Shown here: one piece after another, positions 45,058 through 53,620 of the stretch
Position numbering within the stretch: position 1 is the stretch's first letter
Layout of the letters: the number at the start of each line of letters is the position of its first letter
Origin: Maricaulis sp034670125
GTDB taxonomy: Bacteria > Pseudomonadota > Alphaproteobacteria > Caulobacterales > Maricaulaceae
NCBI RefSeq assembly: GCF_034670125.1
Contig: NZ_JAXMOC010000003.1
Span: 248,001-312,000 of the forward strand
Length of the DNA stretch: 64,000 nt
Direction of reading: 5' to 3'
Made by a program: the position numbers and the translations under genes
Notes under the pieces: generated by a model
The model's database searches: none
The model's input: the letters and a program-made list of their open reading frames with translations, nothing else
Told to the model about the DNA's origin: nothing

Positions 45058-45962
45058 CACGCCGGCTTCTGGTCCTGGGCCGCAGCGGGCAGCTGGCGAC
45101 GTCCCTGGCCAGGCTGGCAGAGCCTGCCGGGTGGCGTGCCGAATGCCTCGACCGAAGCGAGGCGGATTTCACAGCGCCCGACCAGCTTGTCGGGGCCATA
45201 GCCGGACGCGAGGGCGTCGACGCCATCATCAACGCGGTCGCCTGCAATGATGTTGATGGGGCAGAGAACGATGACAGGCCGGCACAGGCAATCAACGCCC
45301 TTGCCCCGGCGAGGCTTGCCCAGGCCTGCGCCGCGCGCGACATCCCGCTCCTGCACGTGTCCACCGATTATGTGTTTCCGGGTCGGTCCGGCGGTGCCTA
45401 TCGCGAAACCGACGAGGCACGCCCCCTGAATGCCTATGGCCGAAGCAAGCTGGATGGCGAAACCGCGGTACTGTCGGCCTCACACCGTCACGCCGTGTTC
45501 CGAACCGCCTGGGTGTTCAATGGCACACACAACAATTTCGTGACCACGATGCTGCGGCAGATCGGGGTTCGCGAGGAGGTGCGCGTCGTGGCTGACCAGA
45601 TCGGCAATCCAACTCACGCCGATACACTGGCATCAGGGCTCTTGCAGGCGGCAGGATGCCTGGCAGCGGGGTCGGCGCAGGGCGGCCTGTTCCACCTGTG
45701 CAGTCCAGGTCCTGTCAGTCGATCCGACTTCGCGGCGCATATTTACAGGGCCGCCAGCCACCACACGACTGACTGCCCCCGCGTCATACCCATCCCATCC
45801 GCGGACTGGCCATCACCCGCGCAACGACCGGCAAATTCGAGCCTTGATTGCAAGCTGTTCGAGACACATTTCCAACACACCCTGCCCCACTGGCGCGCGG
45901 GTGTGGAGCAGGCGGTCAGTCAGTGGGCGGAAGGTTGGGCCGGGACGCCGTCCAGTCCCTGA
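45054..45962 (+). CDS. rmlD: dTDP-4-dehydrorhamnose reductase
   Basis: Last step to dTDP-L-rhamnose. 302 residues from GTG 45054 (start within the rmlB stop). The NADPH motif is GRSGQLATSLA rather than GxxGxxG, as usual for RmlD, followed by STDYVFPG, YGRSKLDGE and FRTAWVF. The last 47 bases overlap the convergent epimerase gene on the opposite strand, an unusually long tail-to-tail overlap. Confidence 0.93.
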   Translation: MTRRLLVLGRSGQLATSLARLAEPAGWRAECLDRSEADFTAPDQLVGAIAGREGVDAIINAVACNDVDGAENDDRPAQAINALAPARLAQACAARDIPLLHVSTDYVFPGRSGGAYRETDEARPLNAYGRSKLDGETAVLSASHRHAVFRTAWVFNGTHNNFVTTMLRQIGVREEVRVVADQIGNPTHADTLASGLLQAAGCLAAGSAQGGLFHLCSPGPVSRSDFAAHIYRAASHHTTDCPRVIPIPSADWPSPAQRPANSSLDCKLFETHFQHTLPHWRAGVEQAVSQWAEGWAGTPSSP

Positions 45963-46908
45963 ACCAATCCGCGAATGTCGCCAGTCCAGTCGCCAGATCG
46001 ACAGACGGCCTGTAGCCATAATCTGCTTCCAACCGGCTGGTATCCGCATAGGTGCGCGTGACGTCACCGGGCTGCATCGGCAGCATCTCTTTCCGGGCCG
46101 CGACACCCAATTCGGTCTCAAGCGTCTTGATCATGTCCATCAGCCGCACCGGCGATGACCCGCCGATATTGTAGACCGCGTGGCGACCACGTTCGGGGGA
46201 ATCAACCAGGATGCGGCCCAACGCCTCGACGATATCGTCGATATAGGTGAAGTCGCGCTCCATATCACCGTTGTTGAAGACCTTGATGGGCCGCCCCGAC
46301 AACATGGCATCAGCGAACAGCCAATAGGCCATGTCGGGTCGACCCCAGGGCCCGTAAACCGTGAAGAAACGCAGTCCCGTGGCCGGAATTCCGTAGAGAC
46401 TGCAATAGGAGGCCGACATCAGCTCGTCTGATCGTTTGGTCGCGGCATAGAGCGAGGCCGGCGTCTCTGCGGCATCGCTTTCCTTGAACGGAACCGCAGA
46501 CCGCTCGCCATAAACCGAGCTCGAAGAGGCGTAGACCAGATGATCGAGCCGGTCGCCCAGAGCACGCGCGGCCTCGAGCACCGACAGGTGACCGAGCAAA
46601 TTGGAGCGGGCATAGGCGAAAGGCGCCTCGAGCGAGTATCTCACCCCTGCCTGGGCGGCCAGATGCAGCAGGCGCTGCGGTCGCACATCGGCCACCAAAC
46701 GGGCGACACCTTCGTGATCGGCCAGATCCAACGGCTCGAACCGGAATCCCGGGTATCGTGCCAACACGTCGAGCCGCGCCTGCTTCAGCGCCGGGTCGTA
46801 GTAGGGATTGAGATTGTCGATACCGACGACGTCTTCGCCGGCTTCAAGCTGCGCTTTCGCCGCATGAAACCCGATGAAGCCGGCCGCTCCTGTAACGAAA
46901 ATCGTCAA
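45916..46908 (-). CDS. UDP-glucuronate 4-epimerase-like NAD-dependent epimerase
   Basis: An extended SDR of about 330 residues: TIFVTGAAGFIGFHAAK at the N-terminus, GIDNLNPYYDPALKQARL (typical of CapI/GAE UDP-glucuronate 4-epimerases), HLAAQAGVRYSLE, YASSSSVYG and YAATKRSDELM with the catalytic Tyr. I favour TTG 46908 as the start because GAGG precedes it and the Rossmann strand begins there; the frame extends upstream to ATG 46980. It would turn UDP-GlcA from Ugd into UDP-GalA. The substrate is inferred from family motifs. Confidence 0.86.
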   Translation of the reverse strand: MTIFVTGAAGFIGFHAAKAQLEAGEDVVGIDNLNPYYDPALKQARLDVLARYPGFRFEPLDLADHEGVARLVADVRPQRLLHLAAQAGVRYSLEAPFAYARSNLLGHLSVLEAARALGDRLDHLVYASSSSVYGERSAVPFKESDAAETPASLYAATKRSDELMSASYCSLYGIPATGLRFFTVYGPWGRPDMAYWLFADAMLSGRPIKVFNNGDMERDFTYIDDIVEALGRILVDSPERGRHAVYNIGGSSPVRLMDMIKTLETELGVAARKEMLPMQPGDVTRTYADTSRLEADYGYRPSVDLATGLATFADWFRDWTASRPNLPPTD

Positions 46909-47082
46909 ACCCTGGCCTCCCCGACCCGACCGTACAGGCCGCCGATCATTTCGCTCATTGGCGCAACGTTTCGCCGACACGGGCGAGGACGCCGCGTGCC
47001 GAAAGGTTTTGCCTCAAGGCCACGAGACGCAACAGCCCCCCGTTGCACATCAAATGCTGGAATTCCCGGACACCAGAAATGG

Positions 47083-47105
47083 CGGGGAGGGATTACCCCT
47101 CCCCG
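47083..47105 (-). terminator. Probable terminator after the cadherin-protease gene
   Basis: Stem of 9 bp, CGGGGAGGG (47083-47091) with CCCTCCCCG (47097-47105), just beyond the protease stop at 47112. On the minus strand only a short T-containing stretch (ATTTCT) follows, so it may be a modest terminator. Confidence 0.6.
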
Positions 47106-47111
47106 TCACAA

Positions 47112-50100
47112 TCAGGCCCAGCCGTCAGCTGCGTCATCCGACAGCGTCATCATCTGGGCATCACGCGGATCGAACACGTTGGTGAAGGCATCAGCCGGGA
47201 AGAAATCCAGGCCATGCGCACCGTCGATCGACGCCTGGCTGACCGGAAGCCCGGCCGCGGACGGAACGGTCAACGGTTCGAAGACCGGGTGTCCCTTGTC
47301 GGCCTGGAAGGCCGCCTCGGCCTCGACAGGCCACTCCAGAATCGCTTCGCGGAAGTCGCCGCGCGCGTCTTCGCCATCGCGCCAGAACAGCGGGCCAACA
47401 TCGCCGCGGAAGTTCCCGATGGTGTCCGACAGGTTCAGCAACAGGGCCAGGTCAGCATCGCTGAGATGCGGGTAGACATGGTCGTGATGACCACCCTTCT
47501 CGCCATCTTCCAGGCCGCCCATGACCGGATGGCCGGAGTCGTGGCCGATCGCGTCCGGATCAAAGGGCGCCAGCGTCGGCATGTCATCCGGGTCAAGCCC
47601 TTCGCGCCCGGCAAAGTCCGGATCGCCGAAATACTCCGGATTGCTGGTGCCACCATCATAAACGATGGTCTCGACGCTGATCAGCTCGACCACACCGTCC
47701 GGTGCACCGACCCGGTTATCCGTGACGACAGTGTTGCCGGACCCGTTGGTTGACAGGCTGTAGTCGGTAGAGGCGCCCGAGAACACCGCCGTGTCGTTGC
47801 CGCTGCCACCATTGAAGGTGTCCGTGCCACCGGAGGCGTAGAAACGGTCTGCACCGCCGGCGCCCGTCAGCACATTGTTGGCATCATTGCCGATGAAGAT
47901 GTCATCGCCAGCGCCGCCGATCGCGTTTTCGATCACCGTTCCGCGGGCGATGCCGACATTGCCATCCCGGCCCATGACGCTCGAATAGGCCTGCTCGCGC
48001 AAGTCGAGAGTCTGGTCAGACGCCGAACCGGAATAGTCCATCGTGTCGGTGCCACCCGTGTCAAAGATCGTGAAGCTGACAGAGTTGGTGTGCGCCGTCG
48101 CGTCGAAGATCACATTGCCGGCTGTGGAGTTGTAGCCGTATGTCGTGTCGCCACCGCGCGTTGACGTGGAGCCGCCATACATGTCCAGCACCGCGATGAT
48201 GTCTGCGACCTGCGGTCCGATCACATAGCCGAAATCGGCATCGATGAAGGTGTTCTCGTTCTGCGAGAAGTACGACATCACCGAAGCCTGCCATGAATCG
48301 TTCAGATAGATGGCGTCGACGGCGTAATCGGCCGAGCCGTCATAGGGACCACCATGGCCCAGGCCAAGCGCGTGACCGATCTCGTGGATATATGTCTGGA
48401 AGGAGTATCCATCGATATTGGTGCCGTATGTAGAGAGCCAGTCGGTGCCCACATTGACACTGGCTGAAGTGATGAACCCGCCCGAAGTCGAGTCAGGACC
48501 GGCGAAGGCCCCGTCCTCGTCATCATCGAAGGTGATATCGCCGTTCGTGGCGACTTCGGTGAAATTGATCCCCGTAATGTCTTCCCACAACTGGAGCGCG
48601 GCACGTGCGAGCGTCTGCCCGCCCACGGTCAGTGCGGTAATGTTCACGGTGATCGTGTCACCGGCCGACCGGTCCCACTGCAGGCCGCCAAAACCGTTGG
48701 AATCGAGATAGTCCGCGATTTCCTGATAATTCCAGGCTGTCAGCGGATCTGTATGCCGGACCTGCAGCGTGTACTGCCCGGAGAGGGTCGGGCCACTGTC
48801 CGGTTCCCAGGCCCCGACCGAAACATAATAGGTGCCGGAGGTGGTCGCCGTGAAGCCCAGGCGCGAATCCGTGTTCACACCCAGGGTGATGTCGTCATTC
48901 TCGGCAATCAGGGTGCCCGACGCGTCATACAGCCGGATATAGGTGTCATCCAGTTCGACACCGGCCCCGCCGGACCCGAACGCATCGAACTGGTAGCGCT
49001 GCCCGGCCTCAAGCGTGATGGCCACCCAGTCGCGGTCTCCCGCCACTTCGAGGGTACCGGTGTAATCGCCACCGGAGACCATCTGGATCTGGGTGGTGTC
49101 GCCTTCCGGGACATCGGCCGCTTCACTGCCAACATCACCGACCGTGATCGCCACCGCCTGGTCGTTCGAATTGCTGCCATCGGACGCCGTAACGACAATG
49201 TCGTAGACATTGTTGCCACCGCTGTCGCTCGGGCTCTCGAAGTCAGGGGTCGCCAGGAAGCGGACTTCACCGCTCGACGAGTCGATCGTGAACAGAGCCG
49301 AGTCGGCACCGGAGATCGAGTAGCTGACCGTGTCGCCGTCGGGATCAACTGCCCGCGCGACATAGGCCGAGGTCTGGTTCTCCGAAACCGTCTGGCTGGC
49401 ACCGGACGAGAACACCGGCGCGCTGCCACCGCTCTCATCGACATCGGTGACCGTCACCGCAACCGCCTGGGTATCGGTGAGGGTGCCGTCAGACGCCGTT
49501 ACCGTGAAGTCATAGACATTGTCGCCGCCGGCATCACCCGGGTTCTCGAAGTCCGCCGGGGTGATGAAGGTCACCACACCCGTCGAGCTGCTGATCTGGA
49601 ACAATGCGGCATCGGTACCGGACAGCGAATAGGTCACGCTGGCACTGTCTGCATCGGTCGCGGTCGCCGTGTACACCGTGCCGGCGCTGTTTTCGGCAAT
49701 CGTTGCCGTCGAGCCGGACGTGATCACGGGGGCCACATCGTTTTCGTTTTCGACCGTGATGCTCACAGCCTGCGTCGTGGTCAGCACGCCATCGGATGCC
49801 CGAACGGTGATTTCATAGACGTTGTCGCCATTCGCGTCGGTGGGCGTTTCGAAATCAGGGGGCGCCACAAAGCTGACCGCGCCGGTGACCGCGTTCACCG
49901 TGAACAGGGCCGCGTCCGCGCCGGTGATCGAATAGACCACCGCGTCACCATCACCATCGGTCGCCGCGATGGTATAGGCCACGCTCGCATCATTCTCTGT
50001 GAATGTCGCCGAGCCCGCCGATGTGATCACCGGGGCCGAGTTCACATTGTTGACCGTGACGGTGAGCGCCTGGGTGACATTGGTCGAGCCGTCACTGACC

Positions 50101-52010
50101 TGAAGGACAAGGTCATAGACATTGTCGGTATCCGCATCGGCGGGGTTTTCGAAGTCCGGCGAGGTGATGAAGCTCAACTCACCGGTGGCGCTGTCGATCT
50201 GGAACAGGGCTCCGTCACCGCCTGCCGCGATCGAGTAGGTCAGCGTGTCACCATCACCATCCGTAGCGGTGGCGGTGTAGAAGCTGCCGGTCGAATCCTC
50301 GTCGACCGCGTCGACGGTTGCCGAGGTGAAGACCGGAGCAAACTCATTTTGGTTGGTGACCGTGATCGACACGGCCTGGGCGTCGACATTGCTGCCGTCG
50401 GAGGCCGTGACTGTGACTTCGTAGACATTGTCGCCATTGCCATCGAGCGGCGCTTCAAAGTCAGGCGGCGCGAGGAAACTCACCGCACCTGTTCCGGCAT
50501 CAATCGTGAACAGGGCCGAGTCGGTCCCCGACAGGGAATAGGTCAGGGCCGCGCCTTCCGGGTCGGTCGCGGTCGCAGTGTAGACAACGCCGGCGTTGTT
50601 TTCCGGCGTGCTGGCCGTCGCCGCGGATGTGACGACCGGCGCTTCATTGACGTCATTGACCGTCACCTGGACCGTTTGGGTCGTAACGGTTGTTCCGTCA
50701 CTGGCCCGGACGGCAACCTCATAGACATTGTTGCCATCGCCGTCGGTCGGTGCCTCGAAGTCCGGCGACGCGATGAATGTCAGCGCCCCGGTTGCGCTGT
50801 CGATCGCGAACAGCGCGCTGTCCCCGGTTGTTCCGAGCGAGTAGGTGATCGTCGAATTGTCCGGGTCGGCGGCGACAGCGGTATAAACTGTCCCGGTGCC
50901 GTTTTCGTCGAAACTGGCGGTGGTGCCGGATGAGAAAGTCGCGGGTCCCTCATCGACGGGATCGACGGTGATGGATACGGCCTGGTCGACCGAATTGGTC
51001 CCGTCCGAAGCCGTCACGGTGATCTCGTAAACATTGTCGCCGTCAGAATCGGCCGGGCTCTCATGATCCGGAGCCGCGATGAAGCTGATGGCGCCCGTCA
51101 CCGGGTCGATGCTGAACAGTGCGGCATCGGCACCCGACAGCGAGTAGGTCAGCGCTGCCCCTTCCGGATCGGTGGCCGCCGCCGTGTACACGGTCCCCGC
51201 AGTGTTCTCGTCCACCGACGCCGTTGAGGCCGATGTGAAGGCGGGAGCCTCGTCCACATCATCAACCGTGATCGTCACGGTCTGATCGGTGGTGTTGACG
51301 CCATCTGACGCCCGGATCGTGACCTCGTAGACATTGTTGCCATCCGCATCCACGGGGGCTTCGAAATCCGGCGTGGCGGTGAACGTCAGGGCGCCGGTCG
51401 AGCTGTTGATCGAGAACGCGCCGGCATCAGCGCCACCGCTGATCGAGAATGAAATGGCATTGCCGTCAGCGTCTGTCGCGGTCGCGGTATAGACGCTGCC
51501 GGTCGTGTTCTCGTCGACACTCGCAGAGGTCGCCGAGCTGAACACCGGAGGATTGGTATTGGGAGTGGGTGTCGGCGTCGGGTTTGAGCCGCCGCCTCCG
51601 CCGCCGCCGGCCGCTGCGCCCAGCAGTCCCGCGCCGCCGAGAACACCGAGGATGGCCGCGCCGCCACCGCCACCGGCTGCCGCCGCGGTGGACACGCCCA
51701 GCAGGGCATTCGCTTCAATGGCCGCTTCAGAGATGAAGTAGACCCCATCAACGACCGCAACATCATTGGCCGCAATCAGCACCGTACGGCCGTCGGACAT
51801 GACCAGTTGCATGGAGCCGTCCGCGCCCATTTCGACCCGCGCCACGCCGCTGACATCGGACAGCGGCGAGAACCCGGCCGGCTGACCGGCAGCCTCCCCT
51901 TGCGCGTGGGAACCGCCGGCGAGCAACAAGGCTCCGCCGGTCGCCATCGCGGTGGTCAGGAGCGCATTGCGCACAGTTGAAGCATTCTTGGTCTTGCTGG
52001 TCACAGGCAT
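47112..52010 (-). CDS. Giant secreted cadherin-repeat serralysin-type metalloprotease
   Basis: A 1632-residue exported protein. Residues 1-37 look like a signal peptide (basic start, hydrophobic 17-33, AQ end). Residues 50-105 resemble the prefix module of large adhesins, followed by an Ala/Gly-rich segment (108-141) and a Pro/Thr linker. Eight cadherin-like repeats of about 100 residues follow (about 155-960), each with VDEN-, FEAP- and NVYE-type motifs. Then comes a PPC-like domain (about 965-1085) and a zinc protease with HEIGHALGLGH (1209-1219) and Met-turn SVMSYF (Met1245). An RTX-like part (about 1366-1415) and a 200-residue tail end the protein. GGGAGAG precedes ATG 52010. It lies beside a type I secretion operon. 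Confidence 0.9.
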   Translation of the reverse strand: MPVTSKTKNASTVRNALLTTAMATGGALLLAGGSHAQGEAAGQPAGFSPLSDVSGVARVEMGADGSMQLVMSDGRTVLIAANDVAVVDGVYFISEAAIEANALLGVSTAAAAGGGGGAAILGVLGGAGLLGAAAGGGGGGGSNPTPTPTPNTNPPVFSSATSASVDENTTGSVYTATATDADGNAISFSISGGADAGAFSINSSTGALTFTATPDFEAPVDADGNNVYEVTIRASDGVNTTDQTVTITVDDVDEAPAFTSASTASVDENTAGTVYTAAATDPEGAALTYSLSGADAALFSIDPVTGAISFIAAPDHESPADSDGDNVYEITVTASDGTNSVDQAVSITVDPVDEGPATFSSGTTASFDENGTGTVYTAVAADPDNSTITYSLGTTGDSALFAIDSATGALTFIASPDFEAPTDGDGNNVYEVAVRASDGTTVTTQTVQVTVNDVNEAPVVTSAATASTPENNAGVVYTATATDPEGAALTYSLSGTDSALFTIDAGTGAVSFLAPPDFEAPLDGNGDNVYEVTVTASDGSNVDAQAVSITVTNQNEFAPVFTSATVDAVDEDSTGSFYTATATDGDGDTLTYSIAAGGDGALFQIDSATGELSFITSPDFENPADADTDNVYDLVLQVSDGSTNVTQALTVTVNNVNSAPVITSAGSATFTENDASVAYTIAATDGDGDAVVYSITGADAALFTVNAVTGAVSFVAPPDFETPTDANGDNVYEITVRASDGVLTTTQAVSITVENENDVAPVITSGSTATIAENSAGTVYTATATDADSASVTYSLSGTDAALFQISSSTGVVTFITPADFENPGDAGGDNVYDFTVTASDGTLTDTQAVAVTVTDVDESGGSAPVFSSGASQTVSENQTSAYVARAVDPDGDTVSYSISGADSALFTIDSSSGEVRFLATPDFESPSDSGGNNVYDIVVTASDGSNSNDQAVAITVGDVGSEAADVPEGDTTQIQMVSGGDYTGTLEVAGDRDWVAITLEAGQRYQFDAFGSGGAGVELDDTYIRLYDASGTLIAENDDITLGVNTDSRLGFTATTSGTYYVSVGAWEPDSGPTLSGQYTLQVRHTDPLTAWNYQEIADYLDSNGFGGLQWDRSAGDTITVNITALTVGGQTLARAALQLWEDITGINFTEVATNGDITFDDDEDGAFAGPDSTSGGFITSASVNVGTDWLSTYGTNIDGYSFQTYIHEIGHALGLGHGGPYDGSADYAVDAIYLNDSWQASVMSYFSQNENTFIDADFGYVIGPQVADIIAVLDMYGGSTSTRGGDTTYGYNSTAGNVIFDATAHTNSVSFTIFDTGGTDTMDYSGSASDQTLDLREQAYSSVMGRDGNVGIARGTVIENAIGGAGDDIFIGNDANNVLTGAGGADRFYASGGTDTFNGGSGNDTAVFSGASTDYSLSTNGSGNTVVTDNRVGAPDGVVELISVETIVYDGGTSNPEYFGDPDFAGREGLDPDDMPTLAPFDPDAIGHDSGHPVMGGLEDGEKGGHHDHVYPHLSDADLALLLNLSDTIGNFRGDVGPLFWRDGEDARGDFREAILEWPVEAEAAFQADKGHPVFEPLTVPSAAGLPVSQASIDGAHGLDFFPADAFTNVFDPRDAQMMTLSDDAADGWA
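49120..51550 (-). repeat. Eight tandem cadherin-like repeats inside the protease gene
   Basis: About 300-bp units repeated eight times within the gene, with each unit ending in a NVYE(I/V)..ASDG...TQAV.ITV sequence. The units are similar but not identical, so they arose by duplication and have since diverged. They explain several long antisense open frames over this stretch. Repeats of this type often mediate calcium-dependent adhesion or spacing between cell and catalytic domain. Confidence 0.85.
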
Positions 52011-52268
52011 GATTGATCTCTCCCGACGATCTACTTGCTTTCACACGGCTTTACATCGGCGTCGAGCGACTTTCGGCCACGTTGGGACGTGGTCGAACCG
52101 AATACATGCGATCCTCACTTACTCTTGAAGCCGGCTCCCACAGGGAACCGGCATCACCCCTATTCGACTGCCGCCAAGGCCCACCGCGCACCGACCTGTT
52201 TCCCGGTCAGCCTGCACGCCGATCAACTCGGTTGCACGCCAACACCGTTCACTGCGGCTGCGCAAGCG

Positions 52269-53615
52269 TCAAGGCACTTCGTGAGCAACATCCGTTCCTG
52301 ATCCGGGCCGTGGCATCCGTGCCGTAAGCCCCATCAACTCCAACTTCTGGCGCAGCAACGTGAATCGCGCGCCAATCACGTCCAGTTCGGCCCGTTCATA
52401 GGCGAGCCTCGCATCAATCAGGTCCGGCAAGGTACCCAGCCCGAAGGAAAACTCGCCCGACACCGCGTCGAAATATTCAAACTGCGACCGGGCTACAGCT
52501 TCGCGGCGGACCAGTTGCGCCTGCAATGACATGGAACGACGAAAGACGATTTCCGCCTGCTCGCGCAATTGCCGTTGCATGGAGCGCAAACCGCTTTCTT
52601 CCTGCTCCAGACGGGCAACGGCGCGGTCGCGGCGGGCCCCCAGCGCGTCGCCGGTATACAGCGGGACCGAAACATCGATACCGACGCGATCGCGGGCATC
52701 CCAAGTCTCGCTGAAGTCATCATACACGTAGGACGCAATACCGACCGCCTCGATCACCGGTAGGCGACTGCGACGGGCCCGCTCCCGCTGGGCATCAAGC
52801 ACCCTGACAGCTTCCGCTTGAGCGGCCAGGTCCGGGTTCTGTGTCATCGTCAGGTCAACCGCATCATGGACCGTCGCCACACCTTCAAGCGCCCGGTCGA
52901 GGTCATTGGCGGCTGCGACGGCATCGCACAAGGCTCCCGGCGCATATCCGGTATACTCACGGATCCGGGTTCCCGCCCGCTCGCGCATGAAATTCAGCTC
53001 GAGCGCATCGGCTTCCGCCTCGGCCAGCTGGGCAGCGATCTGGGCGCTGTCGGCGCGGGTGGCCCCTCCGGTCTCCAGCAAGGCCTCCACGGCGACCCGC
53101 TGGCGATCAAAATAGTCGCGGCGTTCGGCGATCACACCGATCATGGCTTCAGCCTCCAGATGCGTGAGATACGCATCGGCGAGCCGACTGGATGCATCGA
53201 TCTGCTGCGAGCGCAGCTCGTGCGCCCTTTGATCGATCGACCGGCTTGCGGCGGCCATCGCATAGTGGGAGTCGCCAAAATCGTAGAGACGCTGGGACAA
53301 GCGGACCCCGACCTGGTTCTCGATCTGGCTACCCGTCAGCCCACTGTCACCGGACGCCGTGCGGCCAAATGTCGAAACCTGTGGCAGGCGCAAGGACTCG
53401 GCTTCGCGATAATCGGCGGCGGCCTCATCCTGGCGGGCCATCGCACCAGCCACTTCAGGCGCGCGTTCCGCTGCCAGCCGCAGGGCGGCCTCGAATGACA
53501 GGCAATTGTCTGTCTGGGCAGACGCCGTGCCAACCAGACCTCCCAAGCCTGCCAGCGCGCACATCATGGCACCCAATGTGGTCGATCTGCGACGCGAAAC
53601 CCGATTGATTTTCAT
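52269..53615 (-). CDS. TolC-family outer-membrane protein of type I secretion
   Basis: A 448-residue outer-membrane efflux/secretion channel. Signal peptide MKINRVSRRRSTTLGAMM... ending ASAQ, then two TolC-like halves of long helices and short strands (LRLAAERAPEVAGAMAR; VRLSQRLYDFGD; LTMTQNPDLAAQAEAV; VSVPLYTGDA). I take ATG 53615; a GTG two codons upstream overlaps the HlyD-like stop. Third gene of the ABC-MFP-OMP operon, 258 bases upstream of the protease gene on the same strand. Confidence 0.88.
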   Translation of the reverse strand: MKINRVSRRRSTTLGAMMCALAGLGGLVGTASAQTDNCLSFEAALRLAAERAPEVAGAMARQDEAAADYREAESLRLPQVSTFGRTASGDSGLTGSQIENQVGVRLSQRLYDFGDSHYAMAAASRSIDQRAHELRSQQIDASSRLADAYLTHLEAEAMIGVIAERRDYFDRQRVAVEALLETGGATRADSAQIAAQLAEAEADALELNFMRERAGTRIREYTGYAPGALCDAVAAANDLDRALEGVATVHDAVDLTMTQNPDLAAQAEAVRVLDAQRERARRSRLPVIEAVGIASYVYDDFSETWDARDRVGIDVSVPLYTGDALGARRDRAVARLEQEESGLRSMQRQLREQAEIVFRRSMSLQAQLVRREAVARSQFEYFDAVSGEFSFGLGTLPDLIDARLAYERAELDVIGARFTLLRQKLELMGLTARMPRPGSGTDVAHEVP

Positions 53616-53620
53616 CGCCA

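Noticed and set aside
48753..50933. 726-codon antisense frame in the cadherin gene
   Set aside because: Its internal repeats are just the mirror of the cadherin repeats; Arg/Gly/Asp-rich with no recognised domain.
49120..51550. CRISPR-like periodicity
   Set aside because: The period is about 300 bp, in frame and diverged; it reflects protein repeats, not a spacer array.
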